Assembly (NCBI RefSeq): GCF_001422885.1
Contig: NZ_LMMZ01000001.1
Span: 434,753-498,752 of the forward strand
Direction of reading: 5' to 3'
DNA: 64,000 nucleotides
From: Methylobacterium sp. Leaf104
GTDB lineage: Bacteria > Pseudomonadota > Alphaproteobacteria > Rhizobiales > Beijerinckiaceae
Each line of letters opens with the position of its first letter. Positions within the stretch are counted from its first letter, which is position 1. The notes below the pieces were generated by a model that did no database searches, had not been told where the DNA came from, and worked only from the letters and a program-made list of their open reading frames with translations. Both the position numbers and the translations under genes were made by a program. Shown here piece after piece: positions 39,059 through 48,417 of this stretch.

Positions 39059-41881
39059 ATGCTCGGACTGCCCCTCACCTTCGCCGCGCCTCTGGCCCTC
39101 GCCGCGCTCGTCGCCCTGCCGGCCCTGTGGTTCCTGCTGCGGGTGACCCCGCCGCGCCCGCGCCGCATCGACTTTCCGCCCCTGCGGATCATGGCCGACC
39201 TGCTGGGCAAGCGCGAGACGCCGGCGCGGACGCCCCCCTGGCTGCTGATCCTGCGGATTCTCGCCGCCGCCTGCCTGGTCTTGGCGGTGTCCGGCCCAGT
39301 CTGGAATCCCTCCGGAACCGGCGCCGTGACCGGGCGCACGCCGCTCCTCGTCGTCCTCGACAACGGCTTCACCGCCGCCCACGACTGGCGCGACCGCCTG
39401 CGGGTCGCCACCGACGCGATCGAGGGCGCCGCCCGCGACGGCCGGCCCGTGGCGGTGACCGCCCTGGCAGAGCCGGCGGCCGCCTTCGAATCCAAGGTCC
39501 CGGCCGCGGCCCTGGAGCGCCTGAGGGCGATCGCGCCGCGTCCCCATCTCGCCGACCGCGCCGCGCACCTGCCGACGCTCGCCGCCTTTCTCGAGCGCAG
39601 CCCGAGCACGGCGATCCTGTGGATCAGCGACGGCGTCGCGGGACCGGGCGAGGACGCTTTCGGCAAGAGCCTCGCCGACCTCGTCGGCCGGACCGGGGCC
39701 GCGCTAACCATCCTGAAGGCCGACCGGCCACCGGCGCTCGCGCTCTCGGCCGCGGAGGCCAGCGGCCAGCTCACCGCGCATGTCCTGCGGGCGGCACCGA
39801 ACGGTCGCGACACCGGTCTCGTGCGCGCCGTCGACCAGAAGGGCCTGCCGCTGGCCGAGCACGCCTTCACCTTCGCGCCCGACGCCACCGAGACCGAGGT
39901 CGGCTTCGACCTGCCGGTGGAACTGCGCAACAGCATCAGCCGGATCGAAGTCGCGGCCGAGCGCTCGGCCGGTGCCGTGACCCTGGTCGACGAGCGCGGC
40001 AAGCGCCGCCGCGTCGGCCTCGTCTTCGGCGGAACCAGCGATCAGGCCCAGCCGCTGCTGGCGCCCACCTACTATCTCTCGCGCGCCCTCAGCCCCTACG
40101 CCGACGTGCAGGAGCCGCGCGGAGCCAAGGGCATCGCGGACTCGATCACGCAGCTCCTCGACAACCAGGTCTCCGTCCTCGTGCTGGCCGATGTCGGCGC
40201 CCTCGACGGGCCGACCCTCGCCCGCGTCGAGCAGTTCGTCGACGAGGGCGGCCTCCTGCTGCGCTTCGCCGGACCACGCCTCGCCGCCGGCAACGATCCC
40301 CTGGTGCCGGTGCGCCTGCGCCGCGGCGGCCGCACCCTGGGCGGCACCCTCTCCTGGGACAGCCCCAGGACCCTCGCCCCCTTTGCACCCGAGAGCCCCT
40401 TCGCCGGACTGACGCCCCCCGCCGATATCGGCGTGCGCCGGCAGATCCTGGCCGAGCCCGACGGCGACCTGCCGGGCCGGACCTGGGCGTCGCTCCAGGA
40501 CGGGACTCCCATCGTCACGGCGCAGAAGCGCGGCCAGGGCCTCGTCGTGCTCTTCCACGTCACGGCGGACACCACCTGGTCGAACCTGCCTCTGTCGGGC
40601 CTGTTCATCGACATGCTGCGCCGGGTGGTGAACCTCGCCGGCGCCAAGACCCTGCCGGCGGGCGATGCCGCCGCACGACCGACCGCCGTGCTCGCGCCGC
40701 GCCTCACCCTGGACGGGTTCGGCGCCCTCGGAGCGCCGCCGGCCGGTGCCACCGCGGTCTCCGCCGATACCGGCGACCGCGCCACCCTGGAGCACCCGCC
40801 GGGCTTCTACGGACCGGCCGATGGCGGCATCGCGGTCAACGCCCTCGGGGTGACCGATCGGCTGAAGCCCCTCGACTTCGCGGCCCTGTCCGGTGCCCGC
40901 CTCGGCTCGCTCGCCGGTGCCGAGACCCTCGACCTGCGCGCCACCCTCTTCACCCTGGCCCTGATGCTCCTCATCCTCGACACCCTCGCGGGCCTCTGGC
41001 TCGGCGGCTTCCTCCGGCGCGCGCGGGGCTTCGTTTCGCGCCCGGCCGCGATCCTCCTGGCCGGCCTCGCCCTCGCTGCGCCCCTGGTCGGCGCACCCCA
41101 GCCGGTGCAGGCCCAATCGGCCGCCCCGGCCCGTGCGGGCGCCTTCGACTCGGCCCTGGCGACCCGGCTCGCCTACGTGGTGACCGGCGACGAGGCGGCG
41201 GACACCGCGAGCCGGGCCGGCCTCTCCGGCCTGACCCAGATGCTGGCGAGCCGCACCGCCCTGGAGCCCGGCGACCCGATCGGGATCGACCCCGCCAAGG
41301 ACGAGCTCGCCTTCTATCCGCTGATCTACTGGCCCATCGTCGCCGGGCGGCCGCAGCCGAGCGAGACCGCGATCCGGCGCATCGACGCCTTCATGCGCAA
41401 CGGCGGCACCGTGATCTTCGACACCCGCGACGCGCTGACCGCGCGGCCGGGCGGCCCGCCGACGCCCGAGGGGGCCTATCTGCGCAAGATGCTGGCGACT
41501 CTGGAAGTGCCCGAGCTCGAGCCGGTGCCGCCGGACCACGTGCTGACCAAGGCCTTCTACCTCGTGGACAACTTCCCCGGCCGCTACGCCACCGGCCAGA
41601 CCTGGGTCGAGACCCTGCCGCCGGCCGGGGAGGGCTCCGAGCGCCGTCCGGCCCGGGCCGGCGACGGCGTCTCGCCCATCGTCATCACCAGCAACGACCT
41701 CGCCGCCGCCTGGGCCGTGGGCAAGCGCGGCGAGCCCCTCTACCCCATCGTCGGCGGCGACCAGCGTCAGCGCGAGATGGCTTTCCGCGGCGGCATCAAC
41801 TTCGTGATCTACACGCTCACCGGCAACTACAAGGCTGATCAGGTCCACGTCCCGGCGCTGCTGGAGCGGTTGGGCCAGTGA
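39059..41881 (+). CDS. BatA-type membrane protein with C-terminal DUF4159
   Basis: A 940-residue inner-membrane protein. The first 85 residues form the double-helix BatA-type N terminus (LTFAAPLALAALVALPALWFLLRVTPPRPRRIDFPP and LLILRILAAACLVLAVSGPVW). A vWA-like segment follows (TPLLVVLDNGFTAAHDW), then a long periplasmic part. Another pair of membrane helices lies at about 625-655 and 665-685. The C-terminal 220 residues are DUF4159 (FYPLIYWPIVAG, NGGTVIFDTRDA, YLVDNFPGRY, MAFRGGINFVIYTLTGNYKADQVHVPALLERLG). It continues the MoxR operon and is unusually long. The exact role is unknown; related systems are linked to envelope integrity and aerotolerance. Confidence 0.88.
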   Translation: MLGLPLTFAAPLALAALVALPALWFLLRVTPPRPRRIDFPPLRIMADLLGKRETPARTPPWLLILRILAAACLVLAVSGPVWNPSGTGAVTGRTPLLVVLDNGFTAAHDWRDRLRVATDAIEGAARDGRPVAVTALAEPAAAFESKVPAAALERLRAIAPRPHLADRAAHLPTLAAFLERSPSTAILWISDGVAGPGEDAFGKSLADLVGRTGAALTILKADRPPALALSAAEASGQLTAHVLRAAPNGRDTGLVRAVDQKGLPLAEHAFTFAPDATETEVGFDLPVELRNSISRIEVAAERSAGAVTLVDERGKRRRVGLVFGGTSDQAQPLLAPTYYLSRALSPYADVQEPRGAKGIADSITQLLDNQVSVLVLADVGALDGPTLARVEQFVDEGGLLLRFAGPRLAAGNDPLVPVRLRRGGRTLGGTLSWDSPRTLAPFAPESPFAGLTPPADIGVRRQILAEPDGDLPGRTWASLQDGTPIVTAQKRGQGLVVLFHVTADTTWSNLPLSGLFIDMLRRVVNLAGAKTLPAGDAAARPTAVLAPRLTLDGFGALGAPPAGATAVSADTGDRATLEHPPGFYGPADGGIAVNALGVTDRLKPLDFAALSGARLGSLAGAETLDLRATLFTLALMLLILDTLAGLWLGGFLRRARGFVSRPAAILLAGLALAAPLVGAPQPVQAQSAAPARAGAFDSALATRLAYVVTGDEAADTASRAGLSGLTQMLASRTALEPGDPIGIDPAKDELAFYPLIYWPIVAGRPQPSETAIRRIDAFMRNGGTVIFDTRDALTARPGGPPTPEGAYLRKMLATLEVPELEPVPPDHVLTKAFYLVDNFPGRYATGQTWVETLPPAGEGSERRPARAGDGVSPIVITSNDLAAAWAVGKRGEPLYPIVGGDQRQREMAFRGGINFVIYTLTGNYKADQVHVPALLERLGQ

Positions 41882-41909
41882 CGTACCCTGCACCGGAGGC
41901 CCCGCGCCC

Positions 41910-43994
41910 ATGCTGAGCCTCAGCTTCACCCCCCTGGTGCCCTGGCCGGTGCTGATCGGCCTGGGAATCCTCGTCGCGGTCTTCGCCGGGTTGGCCTTCC
42001 TCGCCCGGGGGAGCACCGCGATCCTACGGGCGCTCGCCCTCGCCCTGGTCCTCCTGGCGATCGCGAATCCGTCCCTCGTACGCGAGGACCGCGAGCCGGT
42101 GAAGGACATCGCCGCGATCGTGGTCGACCGCTCGGGCTCGCAGGCGCTCGGCGACCGTCCGGCCATGACCGACGCCGTCCGCGCCGAGCTGCAGCGCCGC
42201 TTCGGAGCCCTGACCAACATCGAGCCGCGCTTCATCGACGTGCCCGACGCCAAGGAGGGCGACGAGGGCACCCGGCTGTTCACCGCCCTGTCGCAGGCGC
42301 TGGCCGACGTGCCGGCCGAGCGGCTGGCGGGCGTCGTCATGCTGACCGACGGCGTCGTGCACGACATCCCGGCCTCGGTGGCGGCCCTGGGGCTCAAAGG
42401 CCCGCTTCACGTCCTGGTCACCGGCCATTCGGACGAGCGCGACCGGCAGATCAAGCTCATCGAGGCGCCGCGCTTCGGCATCGTTGGGCGCGACCTCACC
42501 ATCCGGGCCGAGGTGATGGAGCGCGGCGGCACAGGCAGCGCCACCGTCACCGTGCGCCGCGACGGCGAGGAGGTCGGCCGCCGGACCTTCCCGACTGGGC
42601 AGCCCTTCTCCCTGACCATGCGGATCGAGCACGGCGGTCCGAACGTGGTCGAGATCGAGGTGGAGCCCCTGCCGGGCGAACTCACCACCATCAACAACCG
42701 TGCGGTCCTGCCCATCGAGGGGATCCGCGAGAAGCTGCGGGTGCTGCTGGTCTCGGGCGAGCCGCACCAGGGCGAGCGGACCTGGCGCAACCTCCTGAAG
42801 TCCGATGCCAACGTCGACCTCGTCCACTTCACCATCCTGCGCCCGCCGGAGAAGCAGGACGGCACGCCGATCTCCGAACTCTCCTTGATCGCTTTTCCGA
42901 CACGCGAGCTGTTCGTTCAGAAGATCAAGGATTTCGACCTGATCATCTTCGACCGCTACGCCAACCAGAGCGTGCTGCCCTCGGCCTATTTCGACAACAT
43001 CGTCCGCTACGTCCGCGAGGGCGGCGCCCTGCTGATCGCGGCCGGCCCCGAATTCGCCTCGCCCACCAGCCTGTCGCGCACGCGCCTGGCCGCGATCCTG
43101 CCCGGCGAGCCCAATGGGCGCGTGGTCGAGCAGCCATACAAGGCGGCCCTCACGGGCGTCGGCAACCGCCACCCCGTCACCCGGGCGCTGCCCGGGTCCG
43201 AGGCCTCGCCGCCGGCCTGGGGCGACTGGCTGCGCATCGTCTCCGCCCAGGTGAAGCCCGGCATCCAGCCGATCCTGCAGGGGCCGAACGCCTTGCCGCT
43301 GCTCGCCCTGTCGCGCGAGGAGAAGGGCCGGGTGGCTTTGCTGCTGTCCGATCACGCCTGGCTCTGGGCCCGCGGCTATCAGGAGGGCGGCCCCTATCTC
43401 GACCTGCTGCGCCGGCTCGGGCACTGGCTCATGAAGGAGCCGGCCCTGGAGGAGGAGGCCCTGCGGGCGCAGACCACCGGTCATGGTCGCGAGGTCCGCG
43501 TCGAGCGCCAGACCATGGCCGACACTGTGGAGCCCGTCACCGTCACGGGTCCCACCGGCAGCCAGCGCACCCTGACCCTCGCGCAGAGCGAGCCGGGTCT
43601 GTTCGCGGCGACCTTCGAGGCGACCGAACTCGGCCTGCACACCCTGCGCTCGGGCAGCCTCGTCGCCTTCGTCAGCGTCGGTCCGCCGAACCCGCGCGAA
43701 CTCGCCGACGTCTTCAGCGACACCGAGCGCCTGAAGGCCCTGGCCGAGGGCACGGGCGGCTCCATCCGCCGGGTCGCCGAGGCCGGCGGCGGCACCGTGG
43801 TGCCGCGCCTCCAATCCGTCCGCAGCGGCCGACTCGCCGGCGCCGACTGGATCGGCTTCCGCCCGAGCGACAGCGCCAACATCCGCGGCGTCGAGGTCTA
43901 TCCCCTGGCCCTCGGCCTGTGGGCTCTGGCTGCCCTGGCGGCCGCCGTGCTGGCGATGTGGCTCGTCGAAGGGCGGCGCGGCCGGGCGGCCTGA
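41910..43994 (+). CDS. vWA/GATase1-like inner-membrane protein, last gene of the MoxR operon
   Basis: A 694-residue protein. N-terminal helices lie at about 12-32 and 36-54; a C-terminal helix at about 665-685 (LALGLWALAALAAAVLAMWL). A vWA-like domain starts at AAIVVDRSGSQALGD (D73, DxSxS) and contains AGVVMLTDGVVHD. The middle contains Ig-like and class I glutamine-amidotransferase-like parts (LRVLLVSGEPHQGERTW, YVREGGALLIAAGPEF) without a catalytic Cys. CACCGGAGG lies 10 bases before the ATG. With the two genes before it, it forms the membrane part of the MoxR cluster. Confidence 0.85.
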   Translation: MLSLSFTPLVPWPVLIGLGILVAVFAGLAFLARGSTAILRALALALVLLAIANPSLVREDREPVKDIAAIVVDRSGSQALGDRPAMTDAVRAELQRRFGALTNIEPRFIDVPDAKEGDEGTRLFTALSQALADVPAERLAGVVMLTDGVVHDIPASVAALGLKGPLHVLVTGHSDERDRQIKLIEAPRFGIVGRDLTIRAEVMERGGTGSATVTVRRDGEEVGRRTFPTGQPFSLTMRIEHGGPNVVEIEVEPLPGELTTINNRAVLPIEGIREKLRVLLVSGEPHQGERTWRNLLKSDANVDLVHFTILRPPEKQDGTPISELSLIAFPTRELFVQKIKDFDLIIFDRYANQSVLPSAYFDNIVRYVREGGALLIAAGPEFASPTSLSRTRLAAILPGEPNGRVVEQPYKAALTGVGNRHPVTRALPGSEASPPAWGDWLRIVSAQVKPGIQPILQGPNALPLLALSREEKGRVALLLSDHAWLWARGYQEGGPYLDLLRRLGHWLMKEPALEEEALRAQTTGHGREVRVERQTMADTVEPVTVTGPTGSQRTLTLAQSEPGLFAATFEATELGLHTLRSGSLVAFVSVGPPNPRELADVFSDTERLKALAEGTGGSIRRVAEAGGGTVVPRLQSVRSGRLAGADWIGFRPSDSANIRGVEVYPLALGLWALAALAAAVLAMWLVEGRRGRAA

Positions 43995-43998
43995 GGGC

Positions 43999-44889
43999 TC
44001 ACCCCGGCAGCCGCCCGAAGAACCGCGCGATCTCGGCGGCCGCCCGATCCGGATCCTCCCGATGCGGGAAGTGGCCGACTCCCTTCAGTTCGGCGAGGTC
44101 GAGGTCCGAGAAGGTCTCGCCGAGGCGGTCGGTCCAGGCGAAGGGGAACAGCGGGTCGGAATCGCCCCAGCGGATGCAGGTCGGGAGGGTGACCGGCGGC
44201 AGGCGCGGGGCCTCGCCCCGGATCATGGCGAGACGTCCGGCCTGCGCGCTGACGTACCAGTTGAAGCCGCCCTGCAGGTTGCCCGGGGCCAGGAAATTGT
44301 CGACGAAGGCCTCCAGCACGTCGTCGAAGGCGGCCGGGTTGCCGCCGGCCCAGTGGCGCAGGAAGTGGCCGATATAGAGCCGGCAGCCCTCGCGCGAGGC
44401 GCCGACCTGCGCCGCCGCGAACGGCTTGACGTGGTAGGACTGGTACCAGATCTCGGCCAGCATCTCCGGGGCGGCGAGGCGCGGGCCGATGCCCGGATAC
44501 GGACAGTCGAAGGCGAAGAGCCCGCTCAACCGCTCCGGTACCGTCCGCCCGAGGACCTGGAGCACATAGGCCCCGACATCGTGGCCGACGATGCCGACCC
44601 GGGCCAGGCCGAGGGCATCCAGCAGTGCGACGACGTCGGCGGCATGGACGTCGGCGCCGGCGGCGTCGGAAGGTCGAAGGTCGGGCTTCTCGCTGGCGCC
44701 GAAGCCGCGCAGGTCCGGTGCGATCAGTTCGAAGCGGTCGGCGAGGCGCCGCATCACCGGCTCCCAGGTCAGCCAGAATTCTGGCCAGCCGTGCAGCAGC
44801 ACCAGGGGGCGGCCGCGCCCGAGCCGTGCCACGTGGAGCGCGACGCCATTGGCCGTGATCGTGTCGTGCCGGATCGCCGAATCGTCCAT
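43999..44889 (-). CDS. Alpha/beta-hydrolase (haloacetate dehalogenase/epoxide hydrolase-like)
   Basis: A 296-residue alpha/beta hydrolase. The oxyanion motif is HGWPEFWLTWEPV, and the nucleophile elbow GHDVGA has Asp (D104) as in dehalogenases and epoxide hydrolases rather than Ser. The acid lies in the WGDSDPLFPF region, and the catalytic His in GVGHFPHREDPD. PDLRGFGASEKP is the usual following segment. Fluoroacetate/haloacetate dehalogenases and epoxide hydrolases share these features, so the substrate is undetermined. It is convergent with the MoxR operon (four bases apart) and 43 bases after the GNAT gene. Confidence 0.88.
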   Translation of the reverse strand: MDDSAIRHDTITANGVALHVARLGRGRPLVLLHGWPEFWLTWEPVMRRLADRFELIAPDLRGFGASEKPDLRPSDAAGADVHAADVVALLDALGLARVGIVGHDVGAYVLQVLGRTVPERLSGLFAFDCPYPGIGPRLAAPEMLAEIWYQSYHVKPFAAAQVGASREGCRLYIGHFLRHWAGGNPAAFDDVLEAFVDNFLAPGNLQGGFNWYVSAQAGRLAMIRGEAPRLPPVTLPTCIRWGDSDPLFPFAWTDRLGETFSDLDLAELKGVGHFPHREDPDRAAAEIARFFGRLPG

Positions 44890-44932
44890 CGGGTGTGGTC
44901 CCTGCCGGCGCCGGGTCGGCGCCTCCGGCGGT

Positions 44933-45436
44933 TCAACGCCGGCGCAGGGCGGTGACGTTCCCCGTGACCGTCGCGGCCGCGCCGGCCGTCAACTCGCGCC
45001 AGAGGAAGCGGGCCGGGTCGACGGGGGAGGGCGGTACGAGGCGTCCGGGCGGGATCGGCGAGAAGCCGAAGCGCCCGTAATAGGGCGCGTCTCCGATGAG
45101 GATGACGAGGCCGTGGCCGGCGGCGGCCGCCGCGTCGAGGCAGGCCGTCATCAGGGCGGCGCCGATGCCGCGGCCCTCGAAGCTCGGATCGACGGTGAGC
45201 GGTCCGAGCACCAGCAGAGGCCCACCGGCCTCGGCCGGCCCCACCCGCACCGACCCCACGAGATAGGTCGCCACCAGGGCGGTGAAGCAGAGCTCGGCCA
45301 CCGGCACCGTGCCCTCGCGCAGGCGATAGGCGGTGCGGGCGAAGCGGCCGGGGCCGAAGGCGCGGGCATGGAGCCGCTCGATGGCCTCGGCGTCGCCCGC
45401 GTGCTCGTGGCGGATGACCAGGGGAAGGGCGGTCAC
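44933..45436 (-). CDS. GNAT family N-acetyltransferase (YhbS-like)
   Basis: A 167-residue acetyltransferase. Motif A is [21 protein letters not shown], with the Q/RxxGxG/A acetyl-CoA loop as EGRGIGAAL, followed by [25 protein letters not shown], the signature of the YhbS subgroup. It starts at GTG overlapping the yejB-type stop by four bases (GTGA), so it is translationally coupled to a peptide-importer permease. Substrate unknown; the coupling suggests a peptide or antibiotic-related amine, but that is speculation. Confidence 0.88.
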   Translation of the reverse strand: MTALPLVIRHEHAGDAEAIERLHARAFGPGRFARTAYRLREGTVPVAELCFTALVATYLVGSVRVGPAEAGGPLLVLGPLTVDPSFEGRGIGAALMTACLDAAAAAGHGLVILIGDAPYYGRFGFSPIPPGRLVPPSPVDPARFLWRELTAGAAATVTGNVTALRRR

Positions 45437-46536
45437 GTCGCCCGGGCCGAGAAGTCGATGCGCGGGTCGATCCAGGTGTAGATCAGGTCGGAGAGCAGGT
45501 TCACCGCCAGCCCGAGCAGGGAGAAGATGTACAGGGTCGCGAACACCACGGGGTAGTCGCGCCCGACGATGGAGGTGAAGGACAGGAGCCCGAGCCCGTC
45601 GAGGGAAAAGATCGTCTCGATCAGCAGCGATCCGGTGAAGAAGGCCGAGATGAAGGCCGCCGGAAAGCCCGCGATGACGATCAGCATGGCGTTGCGGAAG
45701 ACGTGGCCGTAGAGCACCCGGCGCTCGGAGAGGCCCTTCATCCGGGCCGTGAGCACGTATTGCTTGCGGATCTCGTCGAGGAAGGAATTCTTGGTCAGCA
45801 GCGTCGAGGTCGCGAAGGCGCCGAGGACCAGGGCCGCCAGCGGAAGGGTCATGTGCCAGGCATAGTCGACGACCTTGCCCCAGAGGCTGAGGGAGTCGAA
45901 GTTCTCGCTGGTCAGGCCCCGGATCGGGAAGATCTGCACGAAGGAGCCGCCGGCGAACAGGATGATCAGCGCGATGCCGAACAGGAAGCTCGGAATCGCG
46001 TAGCCGATGATGACCACGGTCGAGGTCCAGAGATCGAAGCGCGAGCCGTCATGCACCGCCTTGCGGATGCCCAGCGGAATCGAGATCGCGTAGGAGATCA
46101 GCGTCATCCAGAGGCCGAGCGAGATCGACACCGGCAGCCGCTCGCGGATCAGCTGCAGGACGGAAACATCGCGGAAATAGCTGTTGCCGAAATCGAACCG
46201 GACATAGTCCCAGATCATCTTGGCGAAGCGCTCGGGGGCCGGCTTGTCGAAGCCGAACTGCTGCTCGAGCTTCTTGATGAAGGCGGGGTCCAGCCCCTGC
46301 GCTCCGCGGTAGCGGGCATTGGCCTCCCCGCCGCCTCCGCTGCGTGCGACGCCGCCGAGGTCGCCGGCTCCGCCGGTCACCCGCGACAGGCTGCCCTCGT
46401 TCTGGCCTTGGAGCTGCGCCAGCACCCGTTCCACGGGGCCGCCGGGGGCGAACTGCACGATGACGAAGGTGATCAGCATGATCCCGAAGATCGTCGGGAC
46501 CATGAGCGCGATACGGCGCAGGATGTAGCCGAGCAC
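45433..46536 (-). CDS. yejB: ABC transporter permease of the YejB (oligopeptide/microcin C) type
   Basis: A 367-residue inner-membrane permease of the DppB/YejB group. The N terminus is [36 protein letters not shown]. YejB-specific features follow: a Gly-rich insertion, [62 protein letters not shown], and the EAA-type loop [29 protein letters not shown]. The C terminus [16 protein letters not shown] is also family-like. The start is GTG. Genes for the second permease (YejE) and ATPase (YejF) that normally follow are absent here. Confidence 0.92.
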   Translation of the reverse strand: MLGYILRRIALMVPTIFGIMLITFVIVQFAPGGPVERVLAQLQGQNEGSLSRVTGGAGDLGGVARSGGGGEANARYRGAQGLDPAFIKKLEQQFGFDKPAPERFAKMIWDYVRFDFGNSYFRDVSVLQLIRERLPVSISLGLWMTLISYAISIPLGIRKAVHDGSRFDLWTSTVVIIGYAIPSFLFGIALIILFAGGSFVQIFPIRGLTSENFDSLSLWGKVVDYAWHMTLPLAALVLGAFATSTLLTKNSFLDEIRKQYVLTARMKGLSERRVLYGHVFRNAMLIVIAGFPAAFISAFFTGSLLIETIFSLDGLGLLSFTSIVGRDYPVVFATLYIFSLLGLAVNLLSDLIYTWIDPRIDFSARAT

Positions 46537-46545
46537 GGGTGTCTC

Positions 46546-48417
46546 TCAGGTTCGGCCGATGCGGCGGGCCTTGGCGGCATCGTACCACCAGACGCTCGGC
46601 ACACCGAGATCGTAGGTCGGCCCCCTGGCCGGGCGGCCATAGACGTCCCAGAGGGCCAGCCGGTGATCGGCCTTGTACCACATGGGCACCCAGTAGCGGC
46701 CGGCCCGCAGGACCCGGTCGAGGGCGCGCGCCGCGTGAACCATGTCGGCGCGGGACGTCGCCTCGGTCACCTTCTCGATCAGCGCGTCGATGGCGGGGCT
46801 CGCGATGCCCGCGAGGTTGTTCGAGCCGGGCGTGCCGGCACTGCGGGAGCCGTAGGCCTCGCGCAGTTCCGGGCCGGGCGTGAGGCCGCTGCCAAAGCGG
46901 CGGGCGGTGAGGTCGAAGTCGAAGTCCTTGACCCGGGCCTGGTACTGCGACGGATCGACCAGCCGGATGCTGGCGCGGATGCCGATCAGCCCGAGATTGC
47001 GGATGAAGGGCTGCGTCACCGGCTGGAACACCGGGTCGTTGTCGAGGAACTCGATCTCCAACGGCTTGCCGGAGGGGAGCCGGACGACGCCGCCGTCGCG
47101 GGTGCAGCCGGCTTCGCGGAGCAGGGCCACGGCGCGGCTGAGCAGGGCGCGGTCCTGGCCCGAGCCGTCGGAACTCGGCGGGCTCCAGGCCTCGCCGAAG
47201 ACCTCCGCCGGCAGGTCGCCGCGCAGGGGGTCGAGGAGGGCGAGCTCCTCCGGCGCGGGACGGCCCGTCGCCTTCAGGTCCGAATTCTCGAAGTAGGAGG
47301 CCGTGCGGATGTAGGCGCCGTACATCAGGTTGGCGTTCGACCAGTTGAAGTCGAAGCACAGGCCGATCGCCTCGCGCAGCCGGGGATCGCGGAAGGCCTC
47401 GCGCCGGGTGTTCATCCACCAGCCCTGGGTGCCGGAGGGACGGGCATCGGGCACCACCTCCTTGCGGACGCGGCCCTCCTGCACGGCGGGGAAGTCGTAG
47501 CCCGTGGCCCAGACCCGCGCGGTGAACTCCTCGCGGAAGGTGAAGGCACCGCCCTTGAAGGCCTCGAACGCCACCTGGCGGTCACGGAAATACTCGTACC
47601 GGATGGCGTCGAAGTTGTTCTGGCCGACATTCACCGGCAGCTCGGCGCCCCAGTAATCCTTCACCCGCTCCAGCTCGATGAAGCGGCCCGCCTCCAGGCG
47701 CCCGACCTGGTAGGGACCGGAGCCGAGGGGCGGCTCCAGGGAGGAGGCCTCGAATTCGTGCGTGGCGTAGTAGGCGGCCGAGAACACCGGCAGGCTCGCC
47801 ACGAAGAGGGGCAGGTCGCGGCTGCGGCCGGGCGCGAAGCGCAGCGTCACCGTGGCGTCGTCCTCCGCCACCGCCTCGGTCAGGTCGCGGATCACCTGCG
47901 AGATCTCGGGGTGGCCCTTCTCCTTGAGGAGGCGCATCGACGCCGCCACGTCGTGGGCGGTGAGGCGCGAGCCGTCGTGGAAGCGGGCCTGCGGCCGCAG
48001 GCCGAAGCGGTAGGACAGCCCATCCTCGGAGATCTCGACCGAGCGGGCGAGGAGGCCGTAGAGCGCGTCCGGCTCGTCGAGGGCGCGCACCATCAGCGAG
48101 TCGAAGGTCAGGTTCATGCCGGCGGCGCCGTCGCCGCGCAGGACGTAGATGTTCAGGGTGTTGAAGGTGTCGGACGCCTGGTTGCCCAGGGTGGAGGCGA
48201 GCTGCGCCGAAAAGCGACCCCCTCGCGGCGCATCCGGATTGACGTAGTCGAAGTTCGGGAAGTCGGGCGGGTACTTCAGGTCCCCGAAGCTCGACAGGCC
48301 GTGGCTGCTGCGGGCCGCCGCCCGGGCGGGGGCGGGGGCGGGGGCGGGCAGGACCAGGGTCGCACCGAGAGCGCCGGCGCCCGCGACGACGGCGCGCCGG
48401 GTCGGGCCGGCGCTCAA
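46546..48417 (-). CDS. yejA: Extracellular solute-binding protein, YejA-like (second copy)
   Basis: A 623-residue periplasmic binding protein of the family 5 (SBP_bac_5) YejA type. It starts at a TTG whose TGA overlap (TTGA) with the stop of the first copy indicates coupling. The signal is twin-arginine-like: TRRAVVAGAGALGATLVLPA. The mature part has LKYPPDFPNFDYVNPDAPRGGRFSA, RARFHDGSRLTAHDVAASM-type, EPPLGSGPYQVGRLEAGRFIELERVKDYWGAELPVNVGQNNFDAIRYEYFRD and WWYDAAKARRIGR. It supplies substrate to the YejB-type permease. Confidence 0.9.
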   Translation of the reverse strand: MSAGPTRRAVVAGAGALGATLVLPAPAPAPARAAARSSHGLSSFGDLKYPPDFPNFDYVNPDAPRGGRFSAQLASTLGNQASDTFNTLNIYVLRGDGAAGMNLTFDSLMVRALDEPDALYGLLARSVEISEDGLSYRFGLRPQARFHDGSRLTAHDVAASMRLLKEKGHPEISQVIRDLTEAVAEDDATVTLRFAPGRSRDLPLFVASLPVFSAAYYATHEFEASSLEPPLGSGPYQVGRLEAGRFIELERVKDYWGAELPVNVGQNNFDAIRYEYFRDRQVAFEAFKGGAFTFREEFTARVWATGYDFPAVQEGRVRKEVVPDARPSGTQGWWMNTRREAFRDPRLREAIGLCFDFNWSNANLMYGAYIRTASYFENSDLKATGRPAPEELALLDPLRGDLPAEVFGEAWSPPSSDGSGQDRALLSRAVALLREAGCTRDGGVVRLPSGKPLEIEFLDNDPVFQPVTQPFIRNLGLIGIRASIRLVDPSQYQARVKDFDFDLTARRFGSGLTPGPELREAYGSRSAGTPGSNNLAGIASPAIDALIEKVTEATSRADMVHAARALDRVLRAGRYWVPMWYKADHRLALWDVYGRPARGPTYDLGVPSVWWYDAAKARRIGRT